Part shown: piece after piece, positions 17,219-25,622 of the stretch
Position numbering within the stretch: position 1 is the first letter of the stretch
Layout: each line of letters opens with the position of its first letter
From: Nocardia vulneris
GTDB taxonomy: Bacteria > Actinomycetota > Actinomycetes > Mycobacteriales > Mycobacteriaceae
Length of the DNA stretch: 64,000 nucleotides
Assembly (NCBI RefSeq): GCF_001613425.1
Contig: NZ_BDCI01000007.1
Span: 1 to 64,000 of the forward strand
Direction of reading: 5' to 3'
Notes under the pieces: model-generated
The model's database searches: none
What the model was told of the DNA's origin: nothing
Seen by the model: only the letters and a program-made list of their open reading frames with translations
Position numbers and translations under genes: made by a program

Positions 17219-18493
17219 TCAGTTCCGTGCGTGCCGGGCCCGGCGCGGCGGCTCGACCGGCGCGTGGCTGCCGAACGGACGCGCGAGCATCACCGCGATG
17301 GCGGTGGTCAGCGGGACGGACAGGGCCAGGGCGATACCGCCGACGGACGAGCGGGCGATCTCGATGGCCACGGCGTCGCCGGTCAGCACGTCCCGGATGG
17401 AACGACCCGCGACGCTGAACAGCAGCAGCAGCGGCAACGCCCCACCGGCGTAGGCGAGCACCAGCGTGTACACGGTGCTGGCGATGTGGTCGCGGCCGAC
17501 CCGCATCGCCGCGGTGAAGACCTCCCGCCGCGACGCCCCCTTGTCGATGGCGGCCAGCTCGAAGGCCGCCGAGGCCTGCGTGATGGTGACGTCGTTCAGC
17601 ACGCCGAGCGAACCGATGATGAAGCCGGCCAGCAGCAGCCCGGTGATGCTGACGTGTTCGATATAGGTGGCGACGTTGGTGTTCTGTTCTTCGGACAGGC
17701 CGGTGAGATTGGTCATCTTGATCGCCACCCAGGACAGCACCGCGGCGACGATCATCGAGGTCAGCGTCCCGAGCAGGGCCGAGCTGGTGCGCAGGTTCAC
17801 TCCGTGCGCCAGGTACAGCACCGCGTAGAGGATGAGCGCGCCCGCGACCAGCGCGACCGGGATGGCGGGCTTGCCGTCCAGCAGCGCGGGCAGCATGAAC
17901 AGCACCAGCACCGCGAACGCGAACACCAGGCCGAGCAGCGCGCGCAGGCCGCGCCAGCGCGCCACCGCCACGATCACCACGACGAAGGCGACGACGATCA
18001 GGGTCAGCGGGAGCCCACGCGCGTAGTCCTCGAACGAGTACATCGGCGTGCCGCTCGGGTCGGTCTGGCGCACGAGGCGCAGCTTGTCGCCGGCGTGCAG
18101 ATCGGGTTGGCCAGGGCCAGGGGCGATTTCGAGCAGGGTGCGGTTGCCCTTGTGCGGGCCGGATTCGATCTCGATGAGGCTGCGCTGGCAGGTGTAGGCG
18201 TTGTTGCGCGGGGCGTCGGGCTTCTCCACGAACACCTTGCCGATCGAGGCGCTGCCGCACGGCCCGATGTCTTGCAGCACCACCGTGCCCGCCTCGGTCT
18301 GCACCGCGCCGCCGCCGGCATTCTGCATGGGCAGCGGGATGTCGATGTGCTGTTTGCTCGGCCAAAGCAGGAAGGCGCCTGCCAGCACCACGATGCCGAT
18401 GACGGTGAGCAGTCCGATGACCACGCGGGCGGCGGTGTCGCCGATCGCGATGGGACCGGAGTGATCGTGGTGATGGTGGTGGTGATCGGTCAC
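17219..18493 (-). CDS. YibE/F-family membrane protein with polyhistidine N-terminus
   Basis: A 424-residue integral membrane protein starting at ATG 18493. The first 12 residues are MTDHHHHHHDHS, a natural run of six histidines followed by HD/HS that could bind metal. One helix (VVIGLLTVIGIVVLAGAFLL) leads into an external domain of about 100 residues with two Cys (IGPCGSASIG, AYTCQRSL). Six or seven helices of the YibE/F domain follow. The family's function is poorly known. Three G-rich repeats lie upstream (18538-18681) that look like CsoR/RcnR half-sites, which together with the His run hint at a metal-linked role; this is inference. Confidence 0.85.
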   Translation of the reverse strand: MTDHHHHHHDHSGPIAIGDTAARVVIGLLTVIGIVVLAGAFLLWPSKQHIDIPLPMQNAGGGAVQTEAGTVVLQDIGPCGSASIGKVFVEKPDAPRNNAYTCQRSLIEIESGPHKGNRTLLEIAPGPGQPDLHAGDKLRLVRQTDPSGTPMYSFEDYARGLPLTLIVVAFVVVIVAVARWRGLRALLGLVFAFAVLVLFMLPALLDGKPAIPVALVAGALILYAVLYLAHGVNLRTSSALLGTLTSMIVAAVLSWVAIKMTNLTGLSEEQNTNVATYIEHVSITGLLLAGFIIGSLGVLNDVTITQASAAFELAAIDKGASRREVFTAAMRVGRDHIASTVYTLVLAYAGGALPLLLLFSVAGRSIRDVLTGDAVAIEIARSSVGGIALALSVPLTTAIAVMLARPFGSHAPVEPPRRARHARN

Positions 18494-18836
18494 GCGCAGA
18501 GCTTAAAGGATTTCATTTTCAAGTTGCGACCGGAAACAGCCGAGGGGGTATGCCGCTGACTTGCGGAGACGTTCGGGAGGGGGCGGCGGAGAGCAGGGGG
18601 ATGTCTCCGCCGCCCACAGGGCTGGCGGCCCAGGGGGGTAGGCGGCCGAACCCGAGACCGAGTTAACCCAGGGGGGTAGGCAACTCGGTCGGACACTCGA
18701 AAGTGCCGATTCCTACTGTACACAAAAGTACTTCGTTTGCGCTAGAGAAGTCTCCAAACCTCGCATGTATTCATACATTCGGTATGTTTAGAGCCTGAAA
18801 CCAGGGCGCTGCCGTTGCCGGAGGGTGGCGAGCAAG
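18494..18836. other. Intergenic region upstream of the YibE/F gene
   Basis: 343 bp between the start of the YibE/F gene and the end of the aminotransferase gene (both minus strand). It carries three G-rich repeats in 18538-18681. The 18700-18810 part is distinctly AT-rich (for example around 18720-18790), unlike its neighbours. No ORF with coding character was found. Confidence 0.55.
18538..18681. promoter_or_regulatory. Three CsoR/RcnR-like G-tract repeats
   Basis: Two identical 15-mers CCCAGGGGGGTAGGC at 18629-18643 and 18667-18681, plus a related CCGAGGGGGTATGCC at about 18540-18554. On the other strand they read GCCTACCCCCCTGGG, similar to the TACCC...GGGGGTA type of CsoR/RcnR operators. 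No such regulator gene is in the window. Binding is inference from form only. Confidence 0.4.
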
Positions 18837-20093
18837 CTACTGGCGATAGCTGGACAGGAAGTTGCCGAAGCGCTCGATGGCCACCGCGAGGTCCCTGGCC
18901 CACGGCAGCGTGACGATCCGCAGATGATCATGGTTGGGCCAGTTGAAGCCGGTCCCCTGCACCATCAGGATCTTCTCCTGCAGCAGCAGATCCAGGATCA
19001 GCTTCGAATCATCATGGATCTCATACACATTCGGGTCCAGCCGGGGGAACGCGTACAGCGCGCCCTTCGGTTTCACGCAGGACACACCGGGAATCATGTT
19101 CAGCCGCTCCCACGCGACGTCGCGCTGCTCCAGCAGGCGCCCGCCGGGCAGGATCAGATCCTCGATGCTCTGATGACCGCCGAGCGCCACCTGAATCGCA
19201 TGCTGCGCAGGCACATTCGGGCACAGGCGAGACGAGGCCAGCAGGTCGATCCCCTCCAGGAAACCCGCCGCGTGCTCCTTCGGACCGGTGATCGCCAGCC
19301 ATCCGGAGCGATACCCCGCCACCCGGTACGCCTTGGAGAGGCCATTGAAGGTCAGGCACAGCAGATCCGGCGCGACCGAGGCCATGGACACGTGCTTGGC
19401 ATCGTCGTAGAGGATCTTGTCGTAGATCTCGTCGGCGAGCAGCAGCAATTGATGCTTGCGCGCTATATCGGCGAGCTGCTGCAGAATTTCCGCCGAATAC
19501 ACCGCGCCCGTCGGATTATTCGGATTGATCACCAGCAGCGCCTTGGTCTTGTCGGTGATCTTCGATTCGATATCGGCGATATCGGGCTGCCAGCCGCTGG
19601 ACTCATCGCACAGATAATGCACCGGGGTGCCCCCGGCCAGGCTGGTCATCGCGGTCCACAGCGGATAGTCCGGTGCCGGGATCAGCACCTCGTCGCCGTT
19701 GTCCAGCAGCGCCTGCATGGTGATGGTGATCAGCTCGGAGACGCCGTTGCCGAGGTAGACGTCGTCCACGTCCAGTTCGGGGAAGCCCGGCACCAGCTCG
19801 TAGCGGGTGACGACCGCGCGCCGGGCCGAGGTGATGCCCTTGGATTCGGAATAGCCCTGGGCATACGGGAGCGACGCGATGATGTCGCGCATGATCACAT
19901 CCGGCGCCTCGAAACCGAACGGCGCCGGGTTGCCGATATTGAGCTTGAGGATGCGATGCCCCTCCGCCTCCAGCCGTGCCGCCTGCGCGTGTACCGGTCC
20001 ACGGATTTCGTAGACGACGTTCTGCAGCTTCGTGGACTGCTCGAGTACGCGTGGCGGGCGATGCGGTAGATGACTGGGGCTCACCCGTCCCAT
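18837..20093 (-). CDS. aspC: PLP-dependent aminotransferase, AspC/AlaA type
   Basis: A 418-residue class I aminotransferase starting at ATG 20093 (MGRVSPSHLPHRPPRVLEQS). Motifs: NIGNPAPFGFEAPD, YSESKGITSAR, NPNNPTGAVYS for substrate and phosphate contacts, LLADEIYDKI for the cofactor Asp/Tyr, and Lys254 in NGLSKAYRVAGYRSGW for the Schiff base. It corresponds to Rv0337c (annotated aspC), beside Rv0338c (etfD) in mycobacteria; the closest E. coli type is the alanine aminotransferase AlaA. Aspartate versus alanine/valine specificity cannot be settled from sequence. Cytosolic amino-acid metabolism. Confidence 0.92.
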   Translation of the reverse strand: MGRVSPSHLPHRPPRVLEQSTKLQNVVYEIRGPVHAQAARLEAEGHRILKLNIGNPAPFGFEAPDVIMRDIIASLPYAQGYSESKGITSARRAVVTRYELVPGFPELDVDDVYLGNGVSELITITMQALLDNGDEVLIPAPDYPLWTAMTSLAGGTPVHYLCDESSGWQPDIADIESKITDKTKALLVINPNNPTGAVYSAEILQQLADIARKHQLLLLADEIYDKILYDDAKHVSMASVAPDLLCLTFNGLSKAYRVAGYRSGWLAITGPKEHAAGFLEGIDLLASSRLCPNVPAQHAIQVALGGHQSIEDLILPGGRLLEQRDVAWERLNMIPGVSCVKPKGALYAFPRLDPNVYEIHDDSKLILDLLLQEKILMVQGTGFNWPNHDHLRIVTLPWARDLAVAIERFGNFLSSYRQ

Positions 20094-20203
20094 GGTGCCA
20101 GGTGCGCGCAAGCCGATAAACGTCCAGCTCGCGCCGATTGCCGGTATTTCACCGGGACGACGCGAACCGACCCCTCGCCGGGCGGACGATTGTGACGAGC
20201 ACC

Positions 20204-21598
20204 TCAGGAAGCGGGGTTGCCAGGAGGTATCCCCTTCGCCGCCGTCGTGCCGCAGAACTCCTCGATTCGCTCGTCCAGGAAGCGCGCGCCGACCGCGTCC
20301 CGGAAGTCCGGGCCCGCGATCCGGCGGCGCACCCCGGTCAACCGCTCTTCCAGCTGCGCGATCCGCTTGTCCTCGGCCAGCCCGAGCACCGGCCGCAACG
20401 CCTCGGCGGCACCGTCGAGACTGCCGTTGATCAGGTGCGCCGCGGCGCAGTCGACCCGGGCCAGCGATTCGGCGCCATAGGAACGTTGCTCCGACGGTCC
20501 GTTCGAGTACAGCTCGATGGCGCGCTGGGTGGCCGCCAGCGCGGGCGTCGCCTGACCGAGATGGATGTAGGTGGCGCCGGCGTAGTACTGCGCCTTCGCG
20601 TCGTTGAAGCCGAACACGCCGCCGACCTCGTCGTGCAGCGTGTCGGTCTCGGTGACCTCACGCGCGTCGTCGGCCGCCCGGATACAGCGATCGGCATCGG
20701 TCGAATTGCCCAGGCGCGACCAGATTCTGGCCTCGATATTGAGCAAACGCACCTTCGCCGTTGCGGATTCGGCGAATTCCTGGCCGCTCTGCGCCAGCAG
20801 CACACCACGGCGCGGCCGTTCCGACCAATACTCGATGAGCGCGTGCATGCCCCGGGTCCAGGCCCGTAATCCGTTGTGGCCGCACAATTCCGAATAGGCC
20901 CACGCGGCTCTGATCTGTTCGCCCGCCGCGTCGTAATAACCCAGATCGGTACTCGCGTTGGCGAGCAGACCCGAGAGGGTGCCCGCCAACAGGTACAGAT
21001 GACTGGTGTCGGCGGGGCGCTGATGGCCTTCCAGCAGCCGGTATACCCGGCGGCGCACCCGTAGCATCTCCACCATCATCGGCACCGGTGGCACGTGCAC
21101 ATAGTCGTTCGCGATGCGTCTGACATCGGCGTCGAGCTGGTCCAACGTGGTCGCACCCACATTCGTGCTCTCGGCCTGGCCGGCGTGCTCGCTGGCCTCA
21201 TGGGCAGCCGCCATGATGAGATCCCTCTCCGAAATCGCTGCTAACGCATCCCCTCTCATCGCACCGGCGTCTATGAGAGCCAAAAGGTCCGCGTCGCTCG
21301 AATATTGGGCGCGCGCCGAGGTATCGGCGGGCGCATCGAATCCGGGCGCGGTCGATCGATCGGCCATCGGCTGATCGATCATTGCCGCAAACCGTGCCCG
21401 CACAACGTCGTCGGACCTGGCCAGGGAGGTATCGAGCGCGGCTTGGTTGATCGGACGTGGGTGCACCCGGACGCCGCCGGCCTCCCACTTCGAGACCAGG
21501 CGTTCATGCACCCCGAGATGAGCCGCGAACTGCCTGATGCTCATCCTTTTGGCATCGCGAAGGGCACGGGCCTCTTTACCTGACCATTGCCGGACCAC
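20204..21598 (-). CDS. XRE-family regulator with TPR-like C-terminal domain
   Basis: A 464-residue protein starting at GTG 21598 (VRQWSGKEARALRDAKRMSI). Residues 5-60 form a helix-turn-helix (SIRQFAAHLGVHERLVSKWE). The remaining 400 residues are helical, TPR-like repeats (for example YLLAGTLSGLLANASTDLGY). This is a common actinobacterial regulator type, usually paired with a small divergently encoded protein. Here the partner is the 149-residue gene at 21776, and an inverted repeat sits between them (21733-21749). The ligand is unknown. Autoregulation is plausible but unproven. Confidence 0.82.
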   Translation of the reverse strand: MVRQWSGKEARALRDAKRMSIRQFAAHLGVHERLVSKWEAGGVRVHPRPINQAALDTSLARSDDVVRARFAAMIDQPMADRSTAPGFDAPADTSARAQYSSDADLLALIDAGAMRGDALAAISERDLIMAAAHEASEHAGQAESTNVGATTLDQLDADVRRIANDYVHVPPVPMMVEMLRVRRRVYRLLEGHQRPADTSHLYLLAGTLSGLLANASTDLGYYDAAGEQIRAAWAYSELCGHNGLRAWTRGMHALIEYWSERPRRGVLLAQSGQEFAESATAKVRLLNIEARIWSRLGNSTDADRCIRAADDAREVTETDTLHDEVGGVFGFNDAKAQYYAGATYIHLGQATPALAATQRAIELYSNGPSEQRSYGAESLARVDCAAAHLINGSLDGAAEALRPVLGLAEDKRIAQLEERLTGVRRRIAGPDFRDAVGARFLDERIEEFCGTTAAKGIPPGNPAS

Positions 21599-21732
21599 GA
21601 TGTCATCCCTTCCGAACGAACTCTTTCCCAGGGTACGAGGGGTTCGTTGGCACGGCTACATACGAAACAGAGCTGGTACCAGAGGCAGCGGAAAGGCAGC
21701 GGAAAGTGGGCGTGCGGGCGATACCGAAACGG

Positions 21733-21749
21733 GGTTCCTACCTGGAACC
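21733..21749. promoter_or_regulatory. GGTTCC inverted repeat between XRE regulator and partner
   Basis: GGTTCC at 21733-21738 and its complement GGAACC at 21744-21749, spacer 5. It lies 27-43 bp before the start of the 149-residue gene and 135 bp from the divergent XRE gene. Operator role inferred from position and symmetry. Confidence 0.45.
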
Positions 21750-21775
21750 TTGAGGCGGGAGGCAAGGAGTTCGCC

Positions 21776-22225
21776 GTGAATGTGGAGAAACTCAGGACTG
21801 TCGACGATTGGGTGGCGTTCTATCGGCACGAGTTCGGGCTACCGGTCACCGAACGTGGCGGCTTCGTCATGCTGCCGATCACCAACCGCGTCTGCGTCGT
21901 CCACTTGCCGACTGCTCGTGCCGAAAAGGTCCGGGCCGCACTGGAACAGCAGGGTACCAGGGGGCCCATGCTGGCCAGGCAGATCCGGTGGAGCTTCCTC
22001 GCCGAACCGGACAGCAGGCCGGGGGTGCAGGTGTTGGACGTGCTCAATCGTCTCGATATCGGCATCCCCGCCATAGGTAGTGCCGTGATGTTGCCGACCG
22101 GTCTCGGGCGGTGGACCCGGGAAGGGTGCTTCTGGGTATCCCCGCCGAGACGCGGCGACACGCTCCCACCGTTATCCGTCATCATCACGACGGCGCTGGC
22201 GGTGGGTGCGGGCGGCGGGGACTGA
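21776..22225 (+). CDS. Conserved hypothetical protein divergent from XRE/TPR regulator
   Basis: A 149-residue protein. Start GTG 21776 is chosen because AAGGAG (21763-21768) precedes it at 7 bases; the open frame extends further upstream but without an RBS. The sequence (VDDWVAFYRHEFGLPVTERG and MLPITNRVCVVHLPT) looks like a compact alpha/beta domain. Small proteins of this sort are often found divergent from XRE/TPR regulators in Nocardia and Streptomyces; I do not recognise a named family. The C-terminus is hydrophobic (LSVIITTALAVGAGGGD). It ends 39 bp before a large perfect inverted repeat. Confidence 0.65.
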   Translation: MNVEKLRTVDDWVAFYRHEFGLPVTERGGFVMLPITNRVCVVHLPTARAEKVRAALEQQGTRGPMLARQIRWSFLAEPDSRPGVQVLDVLNRLDIGIPAIGSAVMLPTGLGRWTREGCFWVSPPRRGDTLPPLSVIITTALAVGAGGGD

Positions 22226-22264
22226 TCACGCGCCGCGATCGGTTCCCGTTGCCGCCCGGCGCAA

Positions 22265-22320
22265 ACCGGGTCGAGTCCGCCCCTTAATTCTGGCAGTCGG
22301 CGGGGCGGACTCGACCCGGT
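22265..22320. terminator. Large perfect inverted repeat, probable terminator
   Basis: 19-bp arms without mismatch (ACCGGGTCGAGTCCGCCCC at 22265-22283 and its complement at 22302-22320), 18-base loop. There is no U-tract after it. It separates two same-strand genes, so terminator is the simplest reading, but the length is unusual. Confidence 0.55.
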
Positions 22321-22341
22321 GCTTCGGTGCGCGCGGGGTCG

Positions 22342-22347
22342 TAGGCT
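22342..22347 (+). promoter_or_regulatory. Leaderless -10 element of AraC-type gene
   Basis: TAGGCT ends 7 bases before ATG 22354, placing the transcription start on the start codon. No RBS is seen. Confidence 0.5.
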
Positions 22348-22353
22348 CGGAAC

Positions 22354-23163
22354 ATGGGCGGTGATCGGCTGAGCGATCTGCGCGGGACATACCAGGTGCG
22401 TGCGCACCAGGTGGTGGCCGCGCCGCCCGCCGCTTTCGCCGGCCTCGACGTGCTGCGCTGCTTCGGCTTCGACGTGCTGGAACCGAACCCGGTGCGCCGC
22501 AGGAAGATTCCCGGCGGCACCGTGAAACTCGTCTTCGCGCTGGAGGGGATCTTCGAAGGACGCAGTCTCGACCCGACCGCGCTGGTCATCGGCTTGCACG
22601 ATCGCGCGGGTAGCGCGGGGCACGCCGGGCGGATGCGCAGCGTTCAAGTGCAACTCGATCCGCTCAGCGCGCGCCGGCTGCTCGGTGTGCCGCTGGACGA
22701 ATTGCGCAACGAGGCGGTCCCACTCGCCGAACTGCTCGGGCCACCGGTGCGGCAGCTGACCGAGCGGCTCGCCGAATCCCCCAGCTGGCCGACCCGATTC
22801 GCACTCCTGAGCGCCTACCTGCGCCGCCGCGCTCGCGACTGCGACGACCACGCCGACCGGGCGATCGTGCACGCCGTACGGGAACTGCGCCGGACCCACG
22901 GAATCCGGCCGGTCACCACGCTGGCGGCGGAAAGCGGCTGGAGCCCACGGCATTTCCGGCGCCGCTTCGCCGAGCAGATCGGGTTGCCGCCCAAGGACTA
23001 CGGTTCCCTGCTCCGATTCTCGGCCGCACTCGGTGCCCTGACCAGCCGACCCGACCACGACACGAGCGCACTCGCCGCCGAGTTCGGCTACTACGACCAA
23101 TCCCATCTCATCCGCGACTTCCGTCGTTTCGCGGGCGCCGCGCCGGGACGCCTGCTCGGCTGA
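22354..23163 (+). CDS. AraC-family transcriptional regulator
   Basis: A 269-residue regulator starting at ATG 22354. The N-terminal 150 residues are a ligand or partner domain without a recognised family. The C-terminal 100 residues hold the double HTH of AraC proteins: TTLAAESGWSPRHFRRRFAE QIG for the first and ALAAEFGYYDQSHLIRDFRR for the second, ending FAGAAPGRLLG (the usual P-x-x-x motif). Likely leaderless. It converges on a TPR-like gene with a 3-bp gap. Targets unknown. Confidence 0.85.
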   Translation: MGGDRLSDLRGTYQVRAHQVVAAPPAAFAGLDVLRCFGFDVLEPNPVRRRKIPGGTVKLVFALEGIFEGRSLDPTALVIGLHDRAGSAGHAGRMRSVQVQLDPLSARRLLGVPLDELRNEAVPLAELLGPPVRQLTERLAESPSWPTRFALLSAYLRRRARDCDDHADRAIVHAVRELRRTHGIRPVTTLAAESGWSPRHFRRRFAEQIGLPPKDYGSLLRFSAALGALTSRPDHDTSALAAEFGYYDQSHLIRDFRRFAGAAPGRLLG

Positions 23164-23166
23164 GGG

Positions 23167-23658
23167 TTATCGCGCCGGTTCGACCAGCAGCCGAGCGTAA
23201 TTCGCCATGGACCGTTGATATCGGGGCAGGTGCGCGGCCAATGCGCCGAGCACCAGGGACAGTCCCTCCCGGTCGCGGCCGAGCGTGGACAGGCACAGCG
23301 CGAGGCACGCGCGGACCGCGTCGTCGAGTTCATCCGAGGGTGCGTCGAGTTCGCGGGTCAGCAGCTCGACGCCCTCCGCGGCCGCACCGATGTTGCGTAG
23401 CGAACTGGACAGTTGGATTGTCGCGCGCCTGCGCCGGTAGTCGTCGAGTCCGCCCGCCAACGCCGCCCGATACAGCGGCACCGCCTGGTCGGAGTGGCCG
23501 GTCGAGTCCCAGGCGCACGCCCGCTCGAACGCCCCGCACGGATGCTCGTCCGGCAGTTCGGCGACCAGGGCGTCGATCACGGCCCGGAAGTCGGCGGCGT
23601 CGTGCTCATCGATCGTGGTCCACGCGGCCGCTACCCGATCTTCCCAATCCTGATTCAC
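23167..23658 (-). CDS. Small TPR-like protein
   Basis: A 163-residue all-helical protein. GTG 23658 (MNQDWEDRVAAAWTTIDEHD) is preferred: upstream in-frame sequence is basic, disordered and lacks an RBS. Helix pairs such as CGAFERACAWDSTGHSDQAV and PLYRAALAGGLDDYRRRRAT resemble tetratricopeptide units, and it matches small TPR proteins common in actinobacteria. Probably cytosolic; partner unknown. It is convergent with the AraC gene. Confidence 0.75.
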   Translation of the reverse strand: MNQDWEDRVAAAWTTIDEHDAADFRAVIDALVAELPDEHPCGAFERACAWDSTGHSDQAVPLYRAALAGGLDDYRRRRATIQLSSSLRNIGAAAEGVELLTRELDAPSDELDDAVRACLALCLSTLGRDREGLSLVLGALAAHLPRYQRSMANYARLLVEPAR

Positions 23659-23758
23659 GCCGATCACTGTCGCACAGGGCGATGTCCTATTCGTCCAATA
23701 CCGCGGCGCGCGTGGACCGTAGCGTTCCCCGCACCCCGACCGCGAAGGGACTCCCGCG

Positions 23759-24148
23759 ATGTCCGCACCGCTCACCGTGCGTCTGGCCGCACTCGGCATC
23801 GGCATACACGCCGTCAATCACGTTCTCGTCCTGGTGTTCTCGCCCTTCAGCTGGCACGTCGGCACCGTGTTCCACCTGATCAGCGCCCCGCTCTACGCCG
23901 CACTGCTGCTCCCCGTGCTGCGCGGCCGCAACTGGGCCCGCATCACCATCACCGTCTTGCTCGGCGGCCAATTCCTCGGCCGATTCGTGGTCTGGGTCCT
24001 GTTCCCCACCACCGGCGCCCACCTGGCCCTCCTAGCCGGCTGGACCCTCTCCCTGATCATCTTCGCCCTACTCTGGACACCCCCATCCACCCGCCGCCAC
24101 TTCCGCCGTGTACGTACCGAGGTGCCAGCCGAAACACAGTCGGCATGA
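23759..24148 (+). CDS. Small integral membrane protein
   Basis: A 129-residue protein starting at ATG 23759 with four predicted transmembrane helices (LGIGIHAVNHVLVLVFSPFS, FHLISAPLYAALLLPVLRG, ITITVLLGGQFLGRFVVWVL, LALLAGWTLSLIIFALLW) and a basic C-terminal tail. No characterised family recognised; no operon partner. Divergent from the TPR-like gene, about 100 bp apart. Confidence 0.72.
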   Translation: MSAPLTVRLAALGIGIHAVNHVLVLVFSPFSWHVGTVFHLISAPLYAALLLPVLRGRNWARITITVLLGGQFLGRFVVWVLFPTTGAHLALLAGWTLSLIIFALLWTPPSTRRHFRRVRTEVPAETQSA

Positions 24149-24195
24149 CGTGTTCTATCGAGACATGGTGCGAGGATAGATGTTTCGGGCCGGAG

Positions 24196-24837
24196 CTACC
24201 CGACGTCGAGCGCGCTCGCTATCACGGTGGCCACGTCACGAATCCGATCGCACGCCTTCGGGGCTGCAGCGGCCGCAGGCGGCACGATCAGCGAGATCTG
24301 CAATGTCCCGTCCGGTGATTCGACTGCCGCATCACAAGCGACAGGCATAGAACGGTAGATGGCCGCGGGCCGCTGCCCGATCGAAGTCGTCTCGACGATC
24401 TCGTTGCGCCCAGAGCCAGTCACCTCCGGCAGCCTTTCTGTGCTGGTGGTGATGCTGAGGAAATCGGCCACCTGTGCCCCCGAAGACAGACCTCGAAAAC
24501 TGCACCCGATCTTCGTAAGACTGCTCATCGTGGTCACTTCCGTGGCATTGCGCTCGCGCGAAGCCGGGTCGAAACCCGCCTCGGCGATGCGCGCATCATC
24601 CACCCGGAAACAAGGATCGAACGCGACAACCCGGGGAACCACGTCATCGGCAGCAGGCGGCACGGCTACCCGCACCGCCCCGGGGGCAGAGGCAGCGCTG
24701 GTCGCCGGCTTCGACGCCGTCGGCCCACCCGTGTTGTCGGTGTCGGAACAACCACTCGACACTCCGATCGCACAGACCGCCCCGACCACAACCCCCAGCG
24801 TCCGACGCCCAACCAATGGACTCCGATGATCACGCAT
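24196..24837 (-). CDS. DUF3558-type lipoprotein
   Basis: A 213-residue protein starting at ATG 24837 with GGGGAAGGA upstream. A signal peptide (TLGVVVGAVCAIGVSSGC) ends in a lipobox whose Cys would be lipidated, anchoring it outside the membrane. A Thr/Pro/Ala linker follows. The globular domain has conserved Cys in FDPCFRVDD, KIGCSFRG, PVACDAAV and PKACDRI, matching DUF3558 lipoproteins of Mycobacteriales. Function unknown. Confidence 0.82.
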   Translation of the reverse strand: MRDHRSPLVGRRTLGVVVGAVCAIGVSSGCSDTDNTGGPTASKPATSAASAPGAVRVAVPPAADDVVPRVVAFDPCFRVDDARIAEAGFDPASRERNATEVTTMSSLTKIGCSFRGLSSGAQVADFLSITTSTERLPEVTGSGRNEIVETTSIGQRPAAIYRSMPVACDAAVESPDGTLQISLIVPPAAAAAPKACDRIRDVATVIASALDVG

Positions 24838-24908
24838 GATCCTTCCCCCTCTGACAGGCCGAATGGAAGTCCTCCGACGCAGCACGCCGACGGTGTGTCG
24901 CGGTGGCA

Positions 24909-25487
24909 CTACGAACGGGTGGGGAGGGGGAAGTTGAGGTAGGAGCGGGAGGGGGTGGGGCCGCGCTGGCCTTGGTATTTCGAGCCGGCGGTGGCGCTGC
25001 CGTAGGGGTGTTCGGCGGGGCTGGTGAGGCGGAGCAGGCAGAGTTGGCCGATTTTCATGCCGGGCCAGAGGGTGATGGGCAGGTTGGCCACGTTGGAGAG
25101 TTCCAGTGTGATGTGTCCGCTGAAACCGGGGTCGATGAAGCCCGCGGTCGAGTGCGTCAGCAGGCCGAGCCGGCCGAGGCTCGACTTGCCCTCCAGCCGT
25201 CCGGCCAGATCGTCGGGCAGCGTGCACACCTCGAGCGTCGAGCCGAGCACGAACTCGCCGGGATGCAGCACGAAGGGTTCACCTTCGGCCGGTTCGACCA
25301 GGCTGGTCAGCTCGTCCTGCTGCTGCGCCGGGTCGATATGGGTGTAGCGGGTGTTGTTGAACACCCGGAACATCCCGTCCAGGCGCACGTCGATACTCGA
25401 CGGCTGGATCAGCGTCTCCAGCAATGGCTCGACGCCGAGACGCCCAGCGGCGATCTCCGCACGGATGTCACGATCGGAAAGCAGCAC
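24909..25487 (-). CDS. dcd: dCTP deaminase (bifunctional, dUMP-forming type)
   Basis: A 192-residue enzyme making dUMP precursors from dCTP. Start GTG 25487 gives [18 protein letters not shown], the expected N-terminus. Conserved blocks include [40 protein letters not shown] (substrate binding) and [20 protein letters not shown] with the catalytic Glu. It ends [19 protein letters not shown]. It aligns almost throughout with M. tuberculosis Dcd (Rv0321), which has both dCTP deaminase and dUTPase activity. Homotrimer in the family. In mycobacteria it neighbours a tRNA-Gly and udgA; both are present in this window but displaced. Confidence 0.95.
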   Translation of the reverse strand: MLLSDRDIRAEIAAGRLGVEPLLETLIQPSSIDVRLDGMFRVFNNTRYTHIDPAQQQDELTSLVEPAEGEPFVLHPGEFVLGSTLEVCTLPDDLAGRLEGKSSLGRLGLLTHSTAGFIDPGFSGHITLELSNVANLPITLWPGMKIGQLCLLRLTSPAEHPYGSATAGSKYQGQRGPTPSRSYLNFPLPTRS

Positions 25488-25622
25488 GGCAAGCAGCGTA
25501 GCGCCTGCTCGCCGCCGGTCTTCAGCCGCACATCGATGCGGCCGCGGCGATATCCTCCACTCGTTCGAGGCGGTGCCGGACATTCGCGCCCGGCACCGCC
25601 CGTGACCGAAGGGATGAACCGG

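Noticed and set aside
21587..21775. N-terminal extension of the gene at 21776
   Set aside because: The in-frame sequence upstream is basic, lacks an RBS and contains the inverted repeat; AAGGAG supports GTG 21776.
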